Assembly: GCF_016862215.1 (NCBI RefSeq)
Contig: NZ_BOMN01000031.1
Location: 1-64,000, forward strand
Reading direction: 5' to 3'
Origin: Winogradskya humida
Lineage (GTDB): Bacteria > Actinomycetota > Actinomycetes > Mycobacteriales > Micromonosporaceae
DNA: 64,000 nt
The position numbers were made by a program, and so were the translations under genes. Below, one piece after another: positions 63,711-64,000 of this stretch. Below the pieces are notes generated by a model, which did not search any database, had not been told where the DNA came from, and worked only from the letters and a program-made list of their open reading frames with translations. Numbering within the stretch: the first letter of the stretch is position 1; each line of letters begins with the position of its first letter.

Positions 63711-64000
63711 ACGAGGTCGTCGCCGCCGCGGCAGGCGCGCAGGTCTCCACGGGTGAGGCCTGGGCGTTCTGGATCCTCGGTACGCTCGCGGTCATCGGCG
63801 GCCTCGGCACGGTGCTGTCGCGCAACGCGGTGCACTCGGCGCTCTGGCTCGTCGTGACGATGCTCAACCTGGGCTTCATCTACGTGATCAACGGCGCGCC
63901 TTTCCTCGGCGCGGTGCAGATCATCGTCTACACCGGCGCGATCATGATGCTGTTCCTCTTCGTGCTCATGCTCGTCGGCCGGGACGCCTCCGACTCGCTG
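63707..64000 (+). CDS. nuoJ: NADH-quinone oxidoreductase subunit J (cut by window edge)
   Basis: The first 98 residues are visible: two or three hydrophobic segments with the [13 protein letters not shown] and [22 protein letters not shown] segments typical of NuoJ. The frame runs off the window, and nuoK to nuoN are expected next. Confidence 0.92.
   Translation, partial: MNEVVAAAAGAQVSTGEAWAFWILGTLAVIGGLGTVLSRNAVHSALWLVVTMLNLGFIYVINGAPFLGAVQIIVYTGAIMMLFLFVLMLVGRDASDSL

Overview
The window is very GC-rich, gene-dense actinobacterial DNA with many GTG starts, 1-4 bp gene overlaps and several candidate leaderless promoters. The families present (BldC-like regulator, SigE-type ECF sigma factor, DUF4229 protein, HelR-like ATPase, futalosine-type menaquinone synthesis, system II cytochrome c maturation) fit a filamentous actinomycete, most plausibly Micromonosporaceae such as Actinoplanes. 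That placement is inferred from gene content and style; no 16S or other phylogenetic marker was compared.

Layout. 1-5.3 kb: the 3' part of a multi-HAMP hybrid histidine kinase, a receiver-domain partner, a quinone-reductase-like gene divergent from its TetR regulator across a palindromic operator, and a STAS anti-anti-sigma protein. 5.4-11.5 kb: hemL, a histidine phosphatase and the cytochrome c maturation set (TlpA/ResA lipoprotein, CcdA, ResB, CcsB), with two tiny related ORFs bridging hemL-phosphatase-tlpA. 11.5-21.5 kb: a secreted protein of unknown function; UbiD and UbiA homologues; an ECF sigma factor with a membrane partner; UbiX; a BldC-like regulator; an Lrp-Cds1 pair; a membrane metalloprotease; a glycolipid-binding protein. 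21.6-28.2 kb: a DEAD-box RNA helicase, an 810-residue low-complexity tail-anchored protein and an NlpC/P60 hydrolase. 28.3-32.1 kb: mqnE, two small membrane proteins and a secreted M14 carboxypeptidase. 32.1-38.6 kb: small regulators and enzymes (TetR, VOC, GNAT, HelR-like ATPase, XRE orphan antitoxin-like, ArsR plus MFS exporter). 38.6-42.9 kb: mqnA, a sortase-type surface protein, an inositol-phosphatase-like protein and an aldo/keto reductase. 42.9-43.9 kb: a gene-free nested inverted-repeat element. 43.9-49.6 kb: a secreted GH64 glucanase and a SWIM/SNF2 pair. 49.7-53.7 kb: mqnC, menaquinone methyltransferase, a small protein and a geranylgeranyl-reductase-like flavoprotein. 53.7-64 kb: nuoA to nuoJ, running off the right edge.

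The unifying theme is menaquinone-based respiration. Genes for chorismate dehydratase (MqnA), aminofutalosine synthase (MqnE), dehypoxanthine-futalosine cyclase (MqnC), the UbiA/UbiD/UbiX-like late enzymes and the final methyltransferase are scattered over 40 kb and lead into complex I, which reduces menaquinone. hemL (tetrapyrrole precursor) and the cytochrome c maturation genes supply the haem side of the chain. MqnB and MqnD are not in the window. The order resembles what I remember of the Streptomyces coelicolor region around SCO4490-SCO4562, a recollection I could not check.

The less ordinary content is mostly between genes: a ~1 kb nested inverted repeat, tandem duplications that repeatedly fall on stop codons, coupled mini-ORFs, and several long palindromes at promoters.
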